Assembly (NCBI GenBank): GCA_030587365.1
Contig: JAUQZE010000027.1
Location: 186,001-250,000 of the forward strand
Direction: 5' to 3'
DNA length: 64,000 bases
DNA from: Candidatus Freyarchaeota archaeon
Lineage (GTDB): Archaea; Asgardarchaeota; Jordiarchaeia; Jordiarchaeales; Jordiarchaeaceae
Below, piece by piece: positions 8,762-16,698 of this stretch. The notes below the pieces were generated by a model. The model was not told where the DNA came from and searched no databases. It was given only the letters and a program-made list of their open reading frames with translations. The position numbers were made by a program, and so were the translations under genes. How positions within the stretch are numbered: the first letter of the stretch is position 1; every line of letters starts with the position of its first letter.

Positions 8762-10312
8762 TTAGAAAAATTCGCTTCTGTCGACCCACTCTGGGAAGTA
8801 TTCGTAGTACTCTTTGGGTTTAGCTTGTTTGAGTCCCTTGTATGTCGCTCTGGTGAGTGCTATTACGCCTTTCTTATCCCTGTAATTACTAGCAAGTCCC
8901 TGGTCTTCTAATGCTATGAGTATCTCGTCCAATCTTTCTTCGTCTATTTTTAGGTGGGCTAGAAGTTGATCTCGGCTAAAGTGCAGTCCCGGATTAACCT
9001 TCCAGTATTCGGCTAAAACGTCTAGCACCACTTTCTCGTCGACTTCGGTGCCTTCTGGTAGGGGTTTGACTTCCAAGTATGGTATCGGCATTTTCAGTTC
9101 AGGGTGCATTTCACGCCAGGGAGCTTTTAAATCGTTTGCATGAATCCTTATCCCCTGCCTATAAAGGAGAAGCCTCAGAACCTCATTCGTTCCGGCTCCA
9201 ATCTCAAGAATTTTACAGTCCCTCAAAATTGATTCCAAGGGGTAAAAGCGTGTAAGTGCGTCTCCGCCCATAACCTGAATAGCGTCAAGAGCTGCTTTTC
9301 TCAGAGCCTCAGTGATGTAAACCTTTGCCGCGGTAGATTCTAGGAAAGGTCCAAGTGGAGCCATTCCACCAGTATCTATTTGGTATGCGATGTAGTAAGC
9401 GAGTAGCCTAAGTATCTTCCAATTCGCAATCATATCCGCCATCTTCAACTGATTAGCCTGGTATTCCTTCGTCGGCACACCGAACTGAACTCTTCTCTCC
9501 GTACCGTAAATAGCGTACCTCAAGCATTCCCTCACGCCCGTGACTCCCGCGATAGCACCCAGAGTTCTCTCAAAGTTCAAACCACTGATCATAATATTCC
9601 AACCCATCCCTTCACCGGCTAGAATATTCTCAGCGGGAACCCTCGCATCATCAAAGTTTAGATAGCCGTTACGAACGCCATCCCATCCAATCAGTTCGTT
9701 AATCTTTTCTACACTGAATCCGGGTGTGCCTTTTTCTACCAGAAATCCTGTAAGGTGCTTGTATCCTTTCTTATCGGCAAGATTATCGCTGGTTTTGGCG
9801 TAAACCATGTAAACATCCGCCAGTCCCGCATTGGTAATGAATCGTTTCTTCCCATTGAGAATGTACTCATCTCCATCTCTAACTGCAACTGTTTCAACGC
9901 CTGCCGCATCGCTACCCACGAAGGGCTCCGTTATGCAGATGGCTCCCATAATTTCCCCCCTAGCGAATCTGGGAAGAAACTTCTCCTTCTGTTCCTCGTT
10001 ACCGAAATGTACAGTCTGATGGGCGCCCCCAAAACAGGTTGTGGCGAAGGATGTTGCTATTGCTCCGAGGCGGGCGATTCCTTCCATTCCTATGCAGCAG
10101 CCCGTTACTCCGGCTTCTTTTCCCATTCCGCCGTATTCTTCTGGGATAATTGTTCCAACCCACCCATCTTTCAAGACTTTGTCTATGAGGTCATAGGGGA
10201 ACTCTTTTTTGTACGCCGCCTCAGCGGCTCTAGCTATGTGCTTATCAGCGAATTCTTCAATCTTATCCGCTAATTCACACTGAGTCTTATTCCACCAAGG
10301 ATACTTATCCAA
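8762..10312 (-). CDS. Acyl-CoA dehydrogenase with extra C-terminal winged-helix-like domain
   Basis: 516 residues from TTG 10312, six bases after AGGTGA; TTG 10318 is also in frame but abuts that site. The acyl-CoA dehydrogenase fold covers residues 1-400: CITEPFVGSDAAG, GKKRFITNAGLADVYMVYAK and the C-terminal LEIGAGTNEVLRLLLYRQGI. The residue after IGAG is Thr, with no Glu at the MCAD catalytic position. A Glu in GLNFERTLGAIAGVTG occupies the isovaleryl-CoA-dehydrogenase-type position, so that is the likely base. Residues about 425-500 (VLDVLAEYWKVNPGLHFSRD, then DEILIALEDQGL) look like a winged helix not found in standard family members. It is last in an operon-like run after ACD-alpha and MaoC. 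Confidence 0.85.
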   Translation of the reverse strand: MDKYPWWNKTQCELADKIEEFADKHIARAAEAAYKKEFPYDLIDKVLKDGWVGTIIPEEYGGMGKEAGVTGCCIGMEGIARLGAIATSFATTCFGGAHQTVHFGNEEQKEKFLPRFARGEIMGAICITEPFVGSDAAGVETVAVRDGDEYILNGKKRFITNAGLADVYMVYAKTSDNLADKKGYKHLTGFLVEKGTPGFSVEKINELIGWDGVRNGYLNFDDARVPAENILAGEGMGWNIMISGLNFERTLGAIAGVTGVRECLRYAIYGTERRVQFGVPTKEYQANQLKMADMIANWKILRLLAYYIAYQIDTGGMAPLGPFLESTAAKVYITEALRKAALDAIQVMGGDALTRFYPLESILRDCKILEIGAGTNEVLRLLLYRQGIRIHANDLKAPWREMHPELKMPIPYLEVKPLPEGTEVDEKVVLDVLAEYWKVNPGLHFSRDQLLAHLKIDEERLDEILIALEDQGLASNYRDKKGVIALTRATYKGLKQAKPKEYYEYFPEWVDRSEFF

Positions 10313-10484
10313 TGTCAATCACCTTTAGTATATTCTTTCCCCAATAACTTAGGGTGCTTAATAAATAATAAATATATTGAGAAAATTATCAAATCTTCTA
10401 TAATCTGATTGAAAATTGAGTTAGAATCGCTCTAAAATAAGGATAGGAAAAATTTTGATTTAATTTGGCGTGGATGGTTTGTTT

Positions 10485-10934
10485 TCACCATAATCTGGTG
10501 TTTGACACCATGGCGGAGGCTTCTCCATCAACGCAGACTTCGCCCCTCTGATTCTTAATCTGCATCTTGATGGTGACTACGCCCCCGTTATACTTGGCTA
10601 CGTCTTTTTTCTTTATTATTTCTGATTCGCCGTGTATGGTGTCTCCTATTTTCACTGGAGCGGTGAACTTGTAGTGCGCGCCGAGGAATGCTATGGCAGT
10701 CCCGCTCAACAGTTGCCCCAGGTATCCGGATAGCACGCAGACGGAAAGCAGACCATGGGCTATTCTTGTTTTGAAAGGTGACTTTTTTGCGAACTCTTCG
10801 TCAATATGGAGCGGATTATAATCTCCGGAAAGGGAGGCGAAGAGAATTATGTGAGAGTCGGTAATTGTTATGGCGGGGGATTTGTCTTTGGCACCGACGA
10901 TGAATTCGCCGTATGTTTTTCCCTGCTGGCTCAT
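10485..10934 (-). CDS. MaoC-family (R)-specific enoyl-CoA hydratase
   Basis: 149 residues from ATG 10934 (GGGGTT six bases upstream); an in-frame TTG at 10964 is less well placed. It has the hot-dog fold signature with the hydratase residues Asp and His in SLSGDYNPLHIDEEFAKKSP, followed by FKTRIAHGLLSVCVLSGYLG. These enzymes reversibly hydrate trans-2-enoyl-CoA to (R)-3-hydroxyacyl-CoA, which fits directly after the acyl-CoA dehydrogenase reaction encoded next door. Gaps are 73 bases to the upstream ACD-alpha gene and 172 bases to the downstream dehydrogenase gene, all on the minus strand. Confidence 0.85.
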   Translation of the reverse strand: MSQQGKTYGEFIVGAKDKSPAITITDSHIILFASLSGDYNPLHIDEEFAKKSPFKTRIAHGLLSVCVLSGYLGQLLSGTAIAFLGAHYKFTAPVKIGDTIHGESEIIKKKDVAKYNGGVVTIKMQIKNQRGEVCVDGEASAMVSNTRLW

Positions 10935-11006
10935 TTTATTAACCCCGTATCTCAGAGATTGCAAGTTTTACTTAAATTTTTCCGAAAATTGGATTCTAGA
11001 TATAAT

Positions 11007-12398
11007 CTATTTTTTTCCCCAATCTGATATTTTTTCGATTGTTGCTACTGCTGAGTGAATGGTGGGATAGGTGGGTATCTTGTTTCCCAGTAGTAATTCA
11101 TGGGCTTTTTGTGAGAGTATTCTTGAGGCAAGCCAGCAGACGATTAGGGGTTTGTTAAATTTCTTTGTCTCATTGGAGACCTTGACTATATCCTCCGCGA
11201 GAAGGGTTGCTGGATTACCCACGGCGCTTGTGATGATTAGAAGGATGGTGTTTAGGTAGTCCTCTCCGCAGAGGGAGACTATGCATTCTTTAAACATTGC
11301 CAGATTCAATATTATCTGGCCGGTAACATCCAGAGGGTTTTTAATTTGAGCGAATTCTGGAAGGATGCCTCTTAGTTTTTCTTTCACTTCCTCTTTTAAC
11401 TCTGGTATTTCTAACCCGTATTCTTCGCATAAATCCGCTACCATTGTGCAAGCGGCTCCTGAAGTTGCAATCACGGCTATTTTGTTATCTTTCGGTTTGG
11501 GTTGCCACGCTGTGGCCATGGGCATATTGTAGAGGTCGTCTTCCCCTTGGCAGAGGATGACTCTGGAATCCTTGAAAAGTTTGTTGTATTCTTCTTTCGG
11601 CGGTGAAACCATTCCCAAATGATACTTTGTGATGTTTTTTCCTTTTTGGGATTTGGATGCACTTAAAATCATAACGGGTTTACCTGCCTCCTTAGCCTTT
11701 TTCGCAGCCTTGCGGAATAATTCTATGCTTTTAATTGCTTCGAGGTAAACTACGATTGTTTTGGTGTAGGGGTCCTCCGCCATAAAGTCTAAGAACTCAG
11801 CTGTTTCCAAATCCGCCTCGTTACCGGTGGAAACGCATCGGCTAACACCCAGCCCAAGATCCCACATATGGGTAAGAGTGCTGCCCATCATTGCACCGGA
11901 GTGTGAAATAATTCCCACGTCCCCCTTTATGGGTGTGTTTGGAATCGTAAGGGTGGGGGAGAAGGAGGCGCAGAAGTTGTTCGGCGTCGAAATAACTCCC
12001 TGCGAGTTAGGACCGCACAGACGCAATCCTCCCCCCCTCGCCTTCTTCACAAGTTTGTTCTGTTCATCTACCTTTCCTGCTTCGGCGAAGCCAGCCGATC
12101 CGATTATAGCACACTTTACACCCTTATTAACGCACTCCTCAACGATTTTCTCAACGGTGTGCGCGGGTGTAAGTATGTAGGTTAAATCCACGTTTGTGGG
12201 GATATCACTCACGGTGGGGTAACACTTTAGACCCATAACTTCCTTTTCTGATGGATTTATGGGAAAGACACGGTCTCTGGGAAAGCCTCGCTCAATCATG
12301 AAGTTCAATGCTATGCTGCCCAACTTCGAAACATTGCTGGAAGCACCTACAATCGCAACAGAATCCGGATCAAACAACGCCTTAATACTAGCATCCAA
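11007..12398 (-). CDS. ADP/NDP-forming acyl-CoA synthetase, alpha subunit
   Basis: 463 residues from TTG 12398, six bases after GAGGTGA. The N-terminal CoA-binding domain has LFDPDSVAIVGASSNVSKLG. The two succinyl-CoA-synthetase-like domains follow, with LCGPNSQGVIS, GDVGIISHSGAMMG and the phosphohistidine region around TKYHLGMVS, where the canonical SHTGS is altered but the His remains. The family converts an acyl-CoA, ADP and phosphate to acid, CoA and ATP, a common archaeal energy-conserving step. No beta (ATP-grasp) subunit is encoded in the window. It heads the operon with MaoC and acyl-CoA dehydrogenase, suggesting that the oxidised acyl-CoA is finally used to make ATP. Confidence 0.85.
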   Translation of the reverse strand: MDASIKALFDPDSVAIVGASSNVSKLGSIALNFMIERGFPRDRVFPINPSEKEVMGLKCYPTVSDIPTNVDLTYILTPAHTVEKIVEECVNKGVKCAIIGSAGFAEAGKVDEQNKLVKKARGGGLRLCGPNSQGVISTPNNFCASFSPTLTIPNTPIKGDVGIISHSGAMMGSTLTHMWDLGLGVSRCVSTGNEADLETAEFLDFMAEDPYTKTIVVYLEAIKSIELFRKAAKKAKEAGKPVMILSASKSQKGKNITKYHLGMVSPPKEEYNKLFKDSRVILCQGEDDLYNMPMATAWQPKPKDNKIAVIATSGAACTMVADLCEEYGLEIPELKEEVKEKLRGILPEFAQIKNPLDVTGQIILNLAMFKECIVSLCGEDYLNTILLIITSAVGNPATLLAEDIVKVSNETKKFNKPLIVCWLASRILSQKAHELLLGNKIPTYPTIHSAVATIEKISDWGKK

Positions 12399-12683
12399 AT
12401 CAAATCACCTCAAACCAAACCCAAAAACGAGCAAGCAAAAATTCACAGTTTATTACACGGATAATCAACCTATTTCTGATGTTAAAGATACTCTGCGGCA
12501 GATCACTCTTGATTCTTTGGTGTATGATAATCTTCTTATAATTTCTTTTATCAGGCTTTTAAATTATGATTAAACGATTTTTCAATTGTAGGCAATTATT
12601 GGTTTAAAAACCAAATCTAAAAATTTAAGAGGTCTTCCAGAAACCGCAAATAAGGTTCATTTTTATACTCAATAACATGGCTA
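12399..12683. other. Intergenic region upstream of ACD-alpha
   Basis: A+T-rich, with no supported gene. It must contain the promoter of the minus-strand ACD operon. I see no convincing structural RNA. Confidence 0.4.
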
Positions 12684-12860
12684 AGGGTTAAATATCTTTA
12701 GTATATCTTTATTCAGAAGAGATAGTCGTATCTTTTTGAGGTGGTTTTCTTGTCGGTTAGTAAAATTTTAGCCTTACATAATCTTGTTCAGGGTGGAATG
12801 AGGGGTATTGGGTTAAGTAGACATAGATCTAGCCAATTTTTCTTTTACAGCTGGTTATAA
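12684..12860 (+). pseudogene. Truncated copy of promoter and first codons of the ATC-hydrolase-like gene
   Basis: Bases 12684-12803 closely match 14717-14839, the promoter, Shine-Dalgarno and first 18 or so codons of the intact gene at 14787. Both have a TATCTTTAG element, GAGGTGGT before a TTG start, and SVSKxLALHNLVxGGMR. Here the frame starts at TTG 12750, loses similarity after GGMR, runs into the motif GGGTTAAGTAGACATA and stops at 12860. A promoter with a truncated 5' gene end remains; the rest was lost or displaced. Confidence 0.75.
12804..12825 (+). repeat. Candidate IS607-type element end (copy 1)
   Basis: A 22-base motif ending in GGGTTAAGTAGACATA recurs at 21962-21983 with one difference, and a diverged inverted form lies at 14662-14680 just upstream of the broken tnpA. 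At both direct copies a recognisable gene start is cut off exactly where the motif begins. It is therefore read as a mobile-element terminus. Confidence 0.5.
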
Positions 12861-13152
12861 GGGATGAAAATGCCTAAAAAGAAAACAATGAGACAGCCCA
12901 AGCCTTACTCAGAAATTTAGCTGTTAGATTGGGCCGGGAGAACAACAGCCTGTGAAACAGCGTAAAACACTTATTTTCCGCTCCCCAAAATTATTTATCG
13001 TGTTTCTGATTATTTTGTCTGAAACCCGCTATAGAATCTGCCGTTTGAAGTTTCCTTTTCGGTAACGAAGCCGAAAAAGCCTTTTTCCAAAAACTGAAAA
13101 AGACAAAAAAAATTCCTCTAATCACTAGAAAAGCATAAATGAGTGAACAAAA

Positions 13153-13614
13153 ATGGTGTATGTGGATAAACCGAAGCCTAGCAACGGTTATGTCTCATTT
13201 CTTATACTAGCAGCTTTGTTTTTGCCGGCCGTACTTTTAATGCTTATAATGCTTATTAGTACTAATATCACATACACCATTTGGGGGCTAGATTTAAGAC
13301 CGCTGTTTGCTATACTTTTTTATTCCCCTATATTTTTTTTCGTTATTGGAAGAGCTATTCATGCAGCGTATAATACGGAGTACCGGATTGAGAATGGAAA
13401 ACTTTGGATTAAATATGGATACAGAAATCAAAGTGTGTCACTGGACGAAATAAAGGGTATCGAAAAAGTTGAATTTATTATAGGCCCGTCGTATGTGTAC
13501 TGTAACAGATTCAAAAACGGAATACGCATAATCACTGAGAAGAGAAGGATGTACGTCAGTCCCGGAGACAGTGAAAGATTCGTATCGGAATTAGGATTAA
13601 AGACTAGTAAATAA
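13153..13614 (+). CDS. Membrane protein with bacterial PH-like domain
   Basis: 153 residues from ATG 13153. Two hydrophobic helices lie at about residues 15-40 (SFLILAALFLPAVLLMLIML) and 50-68 (PLFAILFYSPIFFFVIG). They are followed by a soluble beta-rich part, YRIENGKLWIKYGYRNQSVS then IRIITEKRRMYVSPGDSERF, the pattern of YdbT/bPH-type domains. The function is unknown; such proteins are small membrane-anchored PH-fold modules. It is isolated between gene fragments and may be cargo of, or a bystander to, the decayed element. No good Shine-Dalgarno is visible. Confidence 0.6.
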   Translation: MVYVDKPKPSNGYVSFLILAALFLPAVLLMLIMLISTNITYTIWGLDLRPLFAILFYSPIFFFVIGRAIHAAYNTEYRIENGKLWIKYGYRNQSVSLDEIKGIEKVEFIIGPSYVYCNRFKNGIRIITEKRRMYVSPGDSERFVSELGLKTSK

Positions 13615-13829
13615 ATTAAAAACGACTAACGACTAAATCGGCTCTGAGATTTAACGGGAGTTTTCGTACGACGGAAACCTTGTCTCCGTGAAGCTGAAGC
13701 ATCTCCGGACGCATAAGGCGAAGAGAGGAAGGAAGCCCCGCGGAAACTGGAAGTAGTTTAATAAACTTCTCATCCCATTCTTTTCTTTAGTATGTCTCTG
13801 AGGTTGGCTAATTCGGGAGAGTAAAATTT

Positions 13830-13967
13830 ATGAAAACCTTACAACTTTTTATTGAGGCTTCTCATTCTATTTCTAATTCTTGGATTAGTTCGTGGAGGGA
13901 TAAGGGCTATGTTTTAGGATACTTTATCCTAAAAGCTCCCAGACGACGAAGATTTGTTACACTGTGA
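13830..13967 (+). pseudogene. N-terminal fragment of a 2-hydroxyacyl-CoA dehydratase / benzoyl-CoA reductase subunit
   Basis: A 45-codon frame, ATG 13830 to TGA 13967. Residues 20-36, NSWISSWRDKGYVLGYF, resemble the N-terminus of the HgdB/BcrC-type D component (N-x-W-x-x-W-K-x-x-G-x-x-V-G-Y-F). Similarity is lost after the following ILKAP, and the full protein would be about 380 residues. No Fe-S cysteines remain. The cut falls beside a palindrome at 13912-13934. Confidence 0.5.
13912..13934. repeat. Perfect inverted repeat (9-bp arms)
   Basis: TTTTAGGAT and ATCCTAAAA flank a five-base loop. It lies inside the dehydratase fragment close to where its similarity ends, so it may be a recombination scar rather than a terminator. 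Confidence 0.5.
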
Positions 13968-14053
13968 GAAGATTTCCATAATTTAATGTGGTTGATGTCG
14001 ATGGTCTACTTATTTAATTAATCGTTTCTAGCGCGGAATTTTTGCTAGTTGCG

Positions 14054-14215
14054 CTACCCAAATTCATATTCGATATTCCCGAACAGACACATAGTCAAAA
14101 CTGCGTTATACCTATCAATGAGGATACGAAGTTCTTCCTTGGCGAGATTTTTATCCATAATATCTATAGTTTGTGCGCGATTTATTAAAGCCTTGTTATG
14201 TTTTTGGGACACGCG
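14054..14215 (-). pseudogene. C-terminal gene fragment, unidentified
   Basis: A 53-codon open stretch (ALINRAQTIDIMDKNLAKEE then LRILIDRYNAVLTM) ends at TAG 14054-14056 and has an in-frame TGA just upstream and no start. It looks like real protein sequence. I do not recognise the family. Confidence 0.3.
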
Positions 14216-14315
14216 TCAAACAAAAGCCACTCTCTTTAGTTAACAAGCCTCTCCAGAGTGTTTCAAATCTAAAGCGTGTCAACCTGTCAGGATAGGAAAT
14301 TACAATATTGGAAAA

Positions 14316-14657
14316 CTATTTCTCTGCCACCATTTTTAGTATCTTCTTGAAACTTCTTTGGTTTAGCTCGGATTCTGTGTCGGTTAGGACTTCTTCCACT
14401 CGTCTGTTTTTGATTAGTGCTACCTGGCGTTCTATATCATCCTTCTGCGAGGGGGAGGAAACGCGGGCGTATCCTATTACTGTTTCTTTTTCTCTTTCCT
14501 TTCCCTGTATGCTTAGTATTTCGCTTTCGGGATTTCGTCTTCTTCTGGCGGGGGTTCTGACTACTCTTATTTGTCCTTCTCGGTCTCATCGCTGGATAGT
14601 TTTTGTCTGAACACCGAGTAACTGCTTTGACTCCTTTAAAGTGTACAGTCTATCCAT
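14316..14657 (-). pseudogene. tnpA: IS607-family serine recombinase (tnpA), nonsense-mutated and truncated
   Basis: Starting at ATG 14657 the frame reads MDRLYTLKESKQLLGVQTKT, the MerR-like helix-turn-helix of IS607 TnpA. Codon 24 is TGA where relatives have Trp. The same frame then continues DREGQIRVVRTPARRRRNPE and VIGYARVSSPSQKDDIERQV, the serine-recombinase start with its catalytic Ser in YARVSS. After LIKN a short internal segment seems deleted, and the frame ends at TAG 14316-14318 after about 113 codons, against roughly 200 in intact relatives. Two independent lesions mean it cannot catalyse transposition. Confidence 0.8.
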
Positions 14658-14661
14658 GAAT

Positions 14662-14680
14662 CTTATGTCCACTTAAGACC
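14662..14680 (-). repeat. Candidate left end of the IS607-type element
   Basis: On the minus strand it reads GGTCTTAAGTGGACATAAG immediately upstream of tnpA. It is an imperfect inverted match to the motif at 12804-12825 and 21962-21983. Together with copy 1 it brackets 12.8-14.7 kb. Confidence 0.4.
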
Positions 14681-14719
14681 ACATAAGGGTACATAATCAG
14701 TACCTGCTACGTTAGGCTA

Positions 14720-14732
14720 AAAGTTATATATC
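14720..14732 (+). promoter_or_regulatory. Archaeal TATA-type promoter
   Basis: AAAGTTATATATC lies about 55 bases before the TTG start at 14787. The same arrangement is duplicated at about 12686-12698 in front of the truncated copy, which supports it as the conserved promoter. Confidence 0.5.
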
Positions 14733-14786
14733 TTTAGTTTATTTTTATTTAGAATAGAATGTCGTTTCTCTTTGAGGTGGTTATTC

Positions 14787-15272
14787 TTGTCCGTTAGTAA
14801 AATGTTAGCCTTGCATAATCTTGTTCCGGGTGGGATGAGAGCAGGTCTCATCCAAGATTCTCTTCTGGATGCCACAGCAGCGCTCTCAGCTGCTATTCTT
14901 AAGACGTACAAAAAAGAAGGCGAAAAACTGATCGCCGAAGTTTACAGACAGCAGGGTAAGAATCAGGGTGAGACACTAAAGAAAAGACTTGGACTGGGAA
15001 GCAGTCTTAAGGATGCCGTGGATGCTTGGAAGATTGCTGGTAACCTAACGAAACTAAAAGCAAAATTTCAAAAGACAGGTGAAAATTCCTATGACGCTTA
15101 CCATCTTAACTGTCCCATGCATGAGGCTTTCAAAAAGTATAAAATTTCATGCGGCACTGCATGTCTTCCCATGGTTGAAGCTCTTGCAACTACTATTTGC
15201 CCCGGAGTGAAAATGACGGTGGTTCGGAAACCCACGCTGGAAGAAACCTGTATTAAGAGGTTGACGCTGTAA
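14787..15272 (+). CDS. L-2-amino-thiazoline-4-carboxylic acid hydrolase-like protein
   Basis: 161 residues from TTG 14787, chosen because GAGGTGGT lies five bases upstream; the frame also extends five codons further. The C-terminal half has NSYDAYHLNCPMHEAFKKYK and CGTACLPMVEALATTICPGV, resembling the ATC-hydrolase family (Cys in NCP, later Cys, then VVRKPTLEETC). The N-terminal half is helical and Ala-rich. Known relatives open a thiazoline ring in cysteine synthesis, but archaeal members are uncharacterised and may do something else. A promoter-plus-start copy of this gene lies 2 kb upstream. Confidence 0.5.
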   Translation: MSVSKMLALHNLVPGGMRAGLIQDSLLDATAALSAAILKTYKKEGEKLIAEVYRQQGKNQGETLKKRLGLGSSLKDAVDAWKIAGNLTKLKAKFQKTGENSYDAYHLNCPMHEAFKKYKISCGTACLPMVEALATTICPGVKMTVVRKPTLEETCIKRLTL

Positions 15273-15575
15273 ATTCAATAAAAATTGAGATATCTGATAG
15301 AGTTTAAATATTAGATACTGTTCCTCGAACCTTTATTTTCTTTTTATTTTTTCTAGTATTCTTTCTTGCCTTTATAGTGGTAACTCCTTGATTTTTAAAT
15401 TGGGGGTTTACGAATTGCTTATAATTGATGCATATTTGCCGCGAGGCAATTTTTGGTTTTCATTTAATATGTGAGAAAAATCTTGCTTTTACCAAAATTA
15501 AAATTTGGTTAAAATACTAAATCCTTATTAATCAAGTTTATTAATTTAATACTAACGATTACTCCATCTTGGGTT
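15273..15575. other. Intergenic region before the KaiB-like gene
   Basis: Very A+T rich. TTTATTAATTTAATAC near 15538 could be a TATA box for the KaiB-like gene, which has no clear Shine-Dalgarno and may be nearly leaderless. Nothing else is visible. Confidence 0.35.
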
Positions 15576-15866
15576 GTGACTAACGTGTCGGCGGGAAAGT
15601 ATAAAATAGTGCTTTACATGTCTCAGAGAACTCCCAAATATCACCAGGTTTTAAACAACATTAAAAAAAGTCTGAAAAATTTGAATTTGAATATGGAAAT
15701 TGAAGAAGTGGATTTGCAGAAAAATCCGGAGAGGGCTCTAAGAGATGGGGTTCTAATAACACCAACACTTGACCTCATAGGTCTGAATTGGAGATTTATC
15801 GGGGTTCCCACTGTTGACGAACTTACAGAGGTTCTTGAGGATTTGAAAAAACGGAGGGAGGAATAA
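15576..15866 (+). CDS. KaiB-like thioredoxin-fold protein
   Basis: 96 residues from GTG 15576. KYKIVLYMSQRTPKYHQVLN, then EEVDLQKNPERALRDGVLITPTLD, matches the KaiB pattern: a first strand, a helix, a second strand ending in D-x-x-x-x-P, and a cis-Pro-like TPTL. In cyanobacteria KaiB binds KaiC and regulates the clock; archaeal relatives are little studied. It lies two bases before a KaiC-like ATPase gene, so the pair is almost certainly co-expressed and probably interacts. Confidence 0.7.
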   Translation: MTNVSAGKYKIVLYMSQRTPKYHQVLNNIKKSLKNLNLNMEIEEVDLQKNPERALRDGVLITPTLDLIGLNWRFIGVPTVDELTEVLEDLKKRREE

Positions 15867-15868
15867 TA

Positions 15869-16684
15869 ATGAGTAGAAAAAAGAAACCCAACGGTGATAC
15901 TCTCTTGGATGAACTTCGGAGAAGAGCGAAAGTTTTTGAGAGTGAAGTTGAGGGTGAGACTGTACCGCAGGATTTGAGTGAGAGGACACCCACCGGTATT
16001 AAAGGATTCGACGAATTGATTCAGGGCGGTCTGATAAAGGGGGAAACGTACATAATATCCGGTGTTTCTGGCGCTGGGAAATCAATTTTTTCGTTAGAGT
16101 ACTTATATAGGGGTGCTTCCCAGTATGGTGAGCCTGGCCTTTATGTAACATTTGAGGAGACGATGCAAAGTTTACTCCGGAATGGTAGAAACTTTGGATG
16201 GAATTTGGGCGACCTTTTCAAAAAGAAAAAGCTAATGCTTGTAGATTTCACGTTGGTAACCGTGGGTGATAAAGCTTTATCCTTGAACCCTGAAGCCTTC
16301 AACCTTGATGGTTTATATGTAACACTCGAAACCGCAGTTAGGGAATTGGGGATAAAGAGAGTTGTCCTAGATCCCATTTCTGTCCTATTTTTACAATATC
16401 CTAACACTGGTGTAATTCGCAGGGAATTAAACATTATATCCAGCATGTTACGTAAAAACAACTGCACCTCCATATTTGTTACAGAGACCGGTAATGAACC
16501 AAATCATATTACTCGTTTTGGTGTCGAAGAGTACTTAGCGAACGGGGTTATAGTGTTATATTGGGAATCTGAGAATGATAAGAGGAGTAGATATATTGAA
16601 GTTTTCAAAATGAGGGGCACAGCTCATTACATGGGTAGGAGGCGGCTTTCCATAACTAATGATGGTATAAGCGTAATCTACTAG
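15869..16684 (+). CDS. KaiC-like RecA-superfamily ATPase
   Basis: 271 residues, with ATG 15869 after GGAGG. It has the KaiC-domain opening TPTGIKGFDELIQGGLIKGE, Walker A GVSGAGKSIFS at about residue 72, and LYVTFEETMQSLLRNGRNFGW, including the catalytic EE that follows the third strand. Walker B is RVVLDPISVLFL. A basic, hydrophilic leader of about 45 residues precedes the domain. It is a single KaiC domain rather than the double domain of the clock protein. Likely an oligomeric ATPase in signalling, paired with the KaiB-like protein and the RecA/GTPase fusion 14 bases downstream. Confidence 0.8.
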   Translation: MSRKKKPNGDTLLDELRRRAKVFESEVEGETVPQDLSERTPTGIKGFDELIQGGLIKGETYIISGVSGAGKSIFSLEYLYRGASQYGEPGLYVTFEETMQSLLRNGRNFGWNLGDLFKKKKLMLVDFTLVTVGDKALSLNPEAFNLDGLYVTLETAVRELGIKRVVLDPISVLFLQYPNTGVIRRELNIISSMLRKNNCTSIFVTETGNEPNHITRFGVEEYLANGVIVLYWESENDKRSRYIEVFKMRGTAHYMGRRRLSITNDGISVIY

Positions 16685-16698
16685 GAGATCCTACACCC

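Noticed and set aside
12855..12960. Short frame ending ALLRNLAVRLGRENNSL in the graveyard
   Set aside because: No start and too short to identify; may be a fragment but not supportable.
13655..13756. 34-codon basic frame ending RGRKPRGNWK
   Set aside because: Looks like a gene tail but without a start or recognisable family.
14316..14657. TGA read as tryptophan (recoded genetic code)
   Set aside because: TGA sits at a Trp site in tnpA and inside the frame at 40495, but intact genes such as the one ending at 17862 use TGA as stop, and both interrupted genes show other decay or weak support.
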